From Amblyomma americanum (Eukaryota > Arthropoda > Arachnida > Ixodida > Ixodidae): a stretch of DNA of 64,000 nt. Under the pieces are notes generated by a model, which saw only the letters and a list, made by a program, of their open reading frames with translations, did no database searches and was not told the origin of the DNA. The position numbers and the translations under genes are program-made. The stretch lies in the NCBI RefSeq assembly GCF_052857255.1, contig NC_135497.1:193801632-193865631 (forward strand), written 5' to 3'. This document shows, piece by piece, positions 50,501 through 56,500 of the stretch (positions within the stretch are counted from its first letter, which is position 1; each line of letters starts with the position of its first letter).

Positions 50501-53500
50501 ACAGGAGGCCGGCTTTACATTATCTGTCTCGATTAGACTGTCATCTCACAGGCTGTCACAATTCGACATTTCTCGTGCGCTGCTCAATCACAGAGCACTG
50601 TTAAAGGTAAACTGAAGACAAATTGAAGTTGGCCTGTATCAATAGGGTACTGTGTTCTAATCACAAAGAGACCACTCTCACCAAAAACAGATACTTTATA
50701 AGCTAGAAAAGGCCAAAAAACGAAATAAGGCATCGTCATGGCTGGCTGATTTCGCAAGTAAAATGCATGTATCGACACCGATTTTCGGGTGTGGATCCCA
50801 GACGCTTCGCTACGCTACCATCCACCTCAAAACGGAGGCAGCACATCCTTTTCGATAGGATATCACTATTGGTATGCACTAGCGAGAAAATTTTTAATCC
50901 AATTTTATTGGTGATAAATGAGTATTTTGGTGCTGGACAAACACCAGCATATGCAGAAAGAGCCAAAGAATCAATTCATACTGAGAAGAATAATTGCATG
51001 GAGTTGTCCTCAGTACCCCTTTAACAAGTTCCGTGAATGCTGATGCAGATTTTTGAATGCAACGAAGTTCAGTAGGAGTTTTTAAGGTGCTTGTAATCTG
51101 CAGCATATTTGCACTGCCTTACGCGCAAGGCTATTTTCTGCTATTTTTTCACATCTTTCTTGTGGCAATTTCTAGGAAATCATGCATTATTGGAATGTGC
51201 TGCATGTCTTGGAAGGCATGTCTCTGGAAATTATGAACGAAAGATACTCGTGACTTCAAGCCAGGAAGCCTTGGAAGCCAATTACTAGCCAGGAAACCTT
51301 GCTAACTGTTTGCAATTAATGGCACTACTATTGTAAAGATGGGGAGAGGTTGTGCTCATTAATTCCTTTTGGCACTCCATGAAGTCTGTTCGCAATTTTC
51401 ATTATTGCGAGGTGATCACTGACATAGCTTGCCTTTCATATTTGCAGGAGGAGAAGCAGCAGTGAAGGGATTATAAGAGTCATTGACCCCAGGCGGCCAT
51501 CGACGCCACCTTTGCCACGGCCTGCTTCACCACCAATTCATTCACCCCGGCCACGGACTCCACCCAAGACGCCACCCATGACGCCCCCTCGTTCACCTTG
51601 TGCCACACAGTCGCCGGATGAAGGTGATGACGAGCTGGACGATGATCGTGAGGTGACGCCTCGAGGTCCGCGGACGCCAAAAGAGGAGGAACCAGATGAG
51701 CCAGAATCACCAGCGAAGCCTTCCTCGGTTAAGCAGGCACAAACTAGACCAGCTGCACCAAGAACACCTCCGATAATAACCAATGCTGCACCGATTCCGA
51801 CAATCCAGACAGTATCTGCAGTGCCGCCAGCTGCCACTGTGATTCCAATGGAGCCAATTGGGGATGGCCTCTTGGAAGATGACGACCTGTATGAAAGCAT
51901 CACTCCCGACAGCTCTCCCGAGCGTTTCCCGGGCGATTTTCCTGAGGAAGCTGACATGACTCCAGTTGCCAACATGGATGATGATGACAATGGTTTTGAA
52001 GCAATCTCCAGTGAGGACGAGCCATATCTTTCAGATGGAGACAATGACATTGGCATGGCAAGTTTCTTTATATTTATTTTATACACGGAAAGTCTCTTAA
52101 AAAAGGTATTGCGAGTTATTTAAAGGGCACTTGCAACACTGGTAGTTATTGGCATGTTTTTCATTTGAAGAAGCTTCATTGGTGTGCATGATGGTGACAA
52201 TGCCATACTGTGGGCACTTCTCCGAATGTTGCAAATCAACCTTGTGGCAGGCCGCCGCAGTGGCTCAGTGGTTATGGCGCTCAGCTGCTGACCCAAAAGA
52301 CGCGTGTTCGATCCCGGCCGCGGCGGTAGAATTTCAGTGGAGGTGAAATTCTAGAGGCCCATGCACTGTGCGATGTCAGTCCACGTTAATGAACCCCAGG
52401 TGGTCGAAATTTCCGGAACCCTCCACTACGGCGTTCCTCATAGCCTGAGTCGCTTTGGGACGTTAAACCCCATAAACCAACCTTGTGGCACTGTGGCCTG
52501 ACCTTGGGACAGAGAAAACTAGTGCTTGTGAGCCACTGTGCAAGAGGTGCAAGGGATAACTATGTATGCATCTGCCGCATGCTAGAAGAATCACAGTGTG
52601 CATAAAATTTTTATCTTGGCAAGAGATATACTGTCATAGCTTGCGGGTTCTGTGGAAGGTTAACATGAAGATTTTTTTCAGAGATTCATTGCTCTTGGCA
52701 TGCAAGGGCCATGTCACTATGCTTCTCCTATTAACAGTGCAAACAGTCCATACATGTGTTTTTGATGGTATTGCTGCATTTGGATGCCTTACCAGGTTTA
52801 ATCTGTTGTTTCTTTGCCATCTGCACACTCCTCCAAAGCTCTCCACTATGGCGTCTCTCATAAAGCCTACATGTAGCTTAGGAATGTTGTTTACCCTACA
52901 TACTATACCAAAGCTATGTAATTCTGGCTTACTGGTTTTGATCGTTCCATGAGTTTCAGTGTAGCAGGTCGCAACTGTGGCTGAAGGCTTGTAGTGAACT
53001 TTAATTGGTTAAAATGATAGTGCATGCTTTTTATGGCAATTTCGGCATGATACTTCCACTACACAATTGAGTATCTACGTTGTCGAGTGAAATTTAGTGA
53101 ATCACAGTTGAGACATGCCACTTCCACTAAGCAATTGAGTATCTACGTTATCGAGTGAAATTTAGTGAAACATAGTTAAGACATACCTTGCGGGACTGTA
53201 AAAAAAACTATGTACAAGGTGTCAATACCCCCTAACTGAAAAAAACTTAATACATAGACTTGCAATAATTCAAACCCGGATAATACCCCCTAACCGAAAA
53301 AAACTTAAATTCATAGACTTGCAATAATTCAAACCCGGATAATTCGTGCTTCCAGGTAATTCAAAGAAATTTCAAAATTTTGGTTGCCTGGCTATATTTT
53401 CATTGCATTTTAAAGCCGCTTAATTCATACCGCAATCTTAAAAGCAATCTAAAATGAGCAGTGCCAAAGCATGCAACCACAGATGAAGAAAGGAGAAGAC

Positions 53501-56500
53501 ACAACGCTGACTATCAACTGAATTTTATTCAAGGAATGCACACCTAAATAAGGCGAGGATCAGAGATGAAAAGGAGGAGAACGAACAATCGTGAAAGATA
53601 ACAGCAAGCCCAAGCAAGCAACAAGACATAAAAAGTCAAACGTTAGCTGCCTTTTCTGATGTTCAAAGTGCACCAACTGGCCCAAAAAGAAGTTTATTGT
53701 CGTACCGCAATTTCTTTTAAATTCGGTTAATTAAAACTTTTTGTCTTGCGCGACGTTCCCGGTGCGTGAAAGAGCGGCGACTGAGGTCAAACGAGTTTAG
53801 TTTGCGCGCTGCGTGAACTGAAAATCTGGCCCCTCCAACTGGTTAGCTCTGACGTGGCGTAAAGGGGGACCATGTTGATCAGAGTTGCCCTGTAGCGGCA
53901 TAGTTTCGTTTTTTGAGCTTCGCTACCAGCTCACGACGATTGCGGCTGCCGGACGCACGTCTGCGAACTAATCCCAACTGCGTGCCAGTTCGGACACTTA
54001 ATTGTCATGCCGCTAGTCTAATTTTTAACGCGAGAGCGTTAAGGAGCTGGTGAGGCAGAAAAGCCGGTGTCGTTGTCAGCGTCACCAAGCTGCTGCGGCT
54101 CCGTCGCATCGCTCTTCGGGTTGACCTTGAGCAGCTGCTCATCGCTGCTCCATCAACACGCAAAACTGGCATCCCCCCCCCCCCTCCCCCCCTCTTTCTC
54201 CCGCGTGCGGCTGCTGATAGCAGCTGCTGATAAGCGGTGGTGGCTCTATAACACTATCACCTTTTGCTCTTAAAGGCGAAGCTTCAGTCTCCTCCAAGTT
54301 CATGCATAAATGTGCGTTTCCTTTGCATCCATCTGTGTGGTCCTGCTTGTTGTGTGTGGTTTGTTTTTCTCTTAGCTGTGTCTCTCTTCCAAGCCCACAA
54401 GGACGGGATTTGAAGGTGTAGGCTCCTATACCAAGCCATGTAACCCTAGTAAGCCGAGCACCAGGCCAGGCCATAGCTTGTGCCCATTTTGAGGAAACCG
54501 GTGGGTAACCGGCCAGCAGCGGGAGTGGTGAAGCCGTATGAGGAGGATCCACTGCTACTGGTTCGCACCCGTGAAGGAGCCCGCGGAAAGCCTTACTGTT
54601 TTGTAGCAGTTCTGCTTTGATATTCTCAACAGTGGGCATGCACAACAAAATGATAGAATGTCAAGAAACCGTCACTGCTACGAAGTTTTTCACTGAAATG
54701 CAGACGACCCCTGCCTGTTTTTTCATCAATTAAATTTACTACAGTGCGAAACAGTCCCAGGAAGTTTTTTTTATAGCCATCTGACTTTTTGACCTCTGAA
54801 TGATTGTTACCTTTTTTTTTTTCGTCCCTTGGCGTTTTACTCTCTTGTGAAACCAGTGCGTTCTTGATAACGTTTTTCGACCACACTTGAGTAAACCAAC
54901 TTGTCACTGCCCTTCACCTATATTTTATGTTGTGCTAAAGCATTTAGTTACATTTGCATAAAGAAATACCATATTTGCACGATTGTAAGCCGGCTCGAAA
55001 GTAAGTTGACCCCCCCCACATCACATTTCTGAAAAAAACAAAAACAAACTTGGGGGTCATTTACGCTTGGCCCTTAATAATAGAATGTGATAGCACTCTC
55101 CCGTGGCCTCCGCTTATCGCCAGCCGCTGCCGTGCGCGGGAGCGCCCGTGGGCACATTCCAAAATGAAAATGTATTAGTCACTGTCCAGACTTGCGCCAT
55201 CGTCCTCACAGCACTGCCGTCGTGATCGCTGCTGCGGTCCCACAGCTCGTCGTTCTAACATCGTCATGCAGTGAAATCCTGCACTTCACAAACAGCCACA
55301 TCACGACATCTTGTGGAAAAGCTGAAAATTTTGCCTCGCTGATGCTGCCACACCTGTATCACCCGTTGCGAACGTCGAACTTGCGGCCCGGCACGCAGTT
55401 TGTTTCTTCGGCATAAAGAATGACAGCCATCTTGAATATATAGCTATGAACAAGCGCCAGTCACTTACTGGACCCGGAGCACAAATGACTAATGGTGAAG
55501 CACTACATTAAAAACTACATTAAGCACTACATTAAAGCACTACATTAAAAAGAAACGCGGCTGGCAGTATCAAATACGCCAGAGCCAAAGAGAAACCGCG
55601 TGAGCGGCGTCAGTTCTTCCGTCAGCTACCGACGCTCCCTGGAGCCACTGCGGTTCCGAGTGGTGGTGCCGCCGCGATTGGTACAGCTGCCCGTCCATCA
55701 GCTATCAACACTCCCTTGAGTGCCTAGTGTGCGGTTGAAAGTAAACAAAAAAAAAACTTGGACGATGCCTATTAAGAGTAGGATGCAAATGCGTTATTGG
55801 GCTGCCGCCGCTTATCACCAGACGCAATCGGCGGCCATGTATGGGTAGTGGGCTGGTGCCGGTTTGCTGCTTATCGACAGACACCATCGACTGCCTCGCG
55901 TGGGGTGGGGATTCCAGTTCTGCGCGTTGACATAGCAGCTGCTCAAGGCTAGCACCAAGAGCGATGTGACGGAGCCGTGCAGCAAAAATGCAACCACTCT
56001 GTAGCATGCCTGATATCTCGTTTGTCTCGCCTTTATTTATGGTGCGATGCTTTGGTTTCGATTTTAAGTAGACCCTCCCACTTCAGATTTTCAAAGTTTG
56101 AAAAATAGGTCGACTTACAATTTTTTAAATGCGGTAGATCCAAAAAAATATTTTATACAGATATTGATACAGCAAATTGCATTTAGTCTTGGATCATATT
56201 AGGGTGCACTTCTGATAATTCAAACAAAAATCTCTGGTCCCTTGAAGTTTGAATTAACGAGAGCCTACTGTATATTGACTGTCTTAGTAATAGGTGATAC
56301 CTATTATTAATGTAGGACCTTAGATTTCTGTTGTTTATTTCTGCCACCGAGGTGGCTGTGCTGCGACTAGTGCTGCCTCAAAGGTACTTAAAACTGGCCC
56401 CAACTGCTCTATTAGGCTTCATATAAGGCTTGGTACAGTGTCACTATCAAACCACACTGGAAAAGTCTGAACTGTAGTGTCCATGCCTCTAAACACACAA

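Larger units (their letters stand above)
37623..51447 (+). other. vir intron, 13.8 kb, nested transposons
   Basis: This is the largest intron in the window, GT-AG. It holds a SINE (37779-38032), a Tigger-like shell (38462-45235) with a second Tigger-like element and a hAT element inside, and a LINE RNase H fragment (45983-46560). A near-complete Tigger (47261-49456) and a MITE (50601-51023) follow. The stretches 46620-47250, 49460-50600 and 51030-51447 show nothing I recognise. Confidence 0.85.
53311..56270. mobile_element. Tigger-like shell with nested MITEs
   Basis: The left border region TAGACTTGCAATAATTCAAA pairs imperfectly with the right end, which reads CTTGAAGTTTGAATTAACGA and then GAGCCTACTG before TA. 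The original element is split by the MITEs at 54022-54284 and 54969-56134 and by a SINE fragment at 54447-54560. The pairing is inferred. Confidence 0.45.

Noticed and set aside
51538..52086. 182-codon minus-strand open frame opposite virilizer exon 8
   Set aside because: It is the mirror of a biased SP/TP and acidic coding exon and reads as a Ser/Gly-rich shadow.
52058..52105. Extension of exon 8 to the GT donor at 52106
   Set aside because: It is in phase but adds ASFFIFILYTESLLKK, a hydrophobic insert with no counterpart in other virilizers. It is kept only as an alternative isoform.
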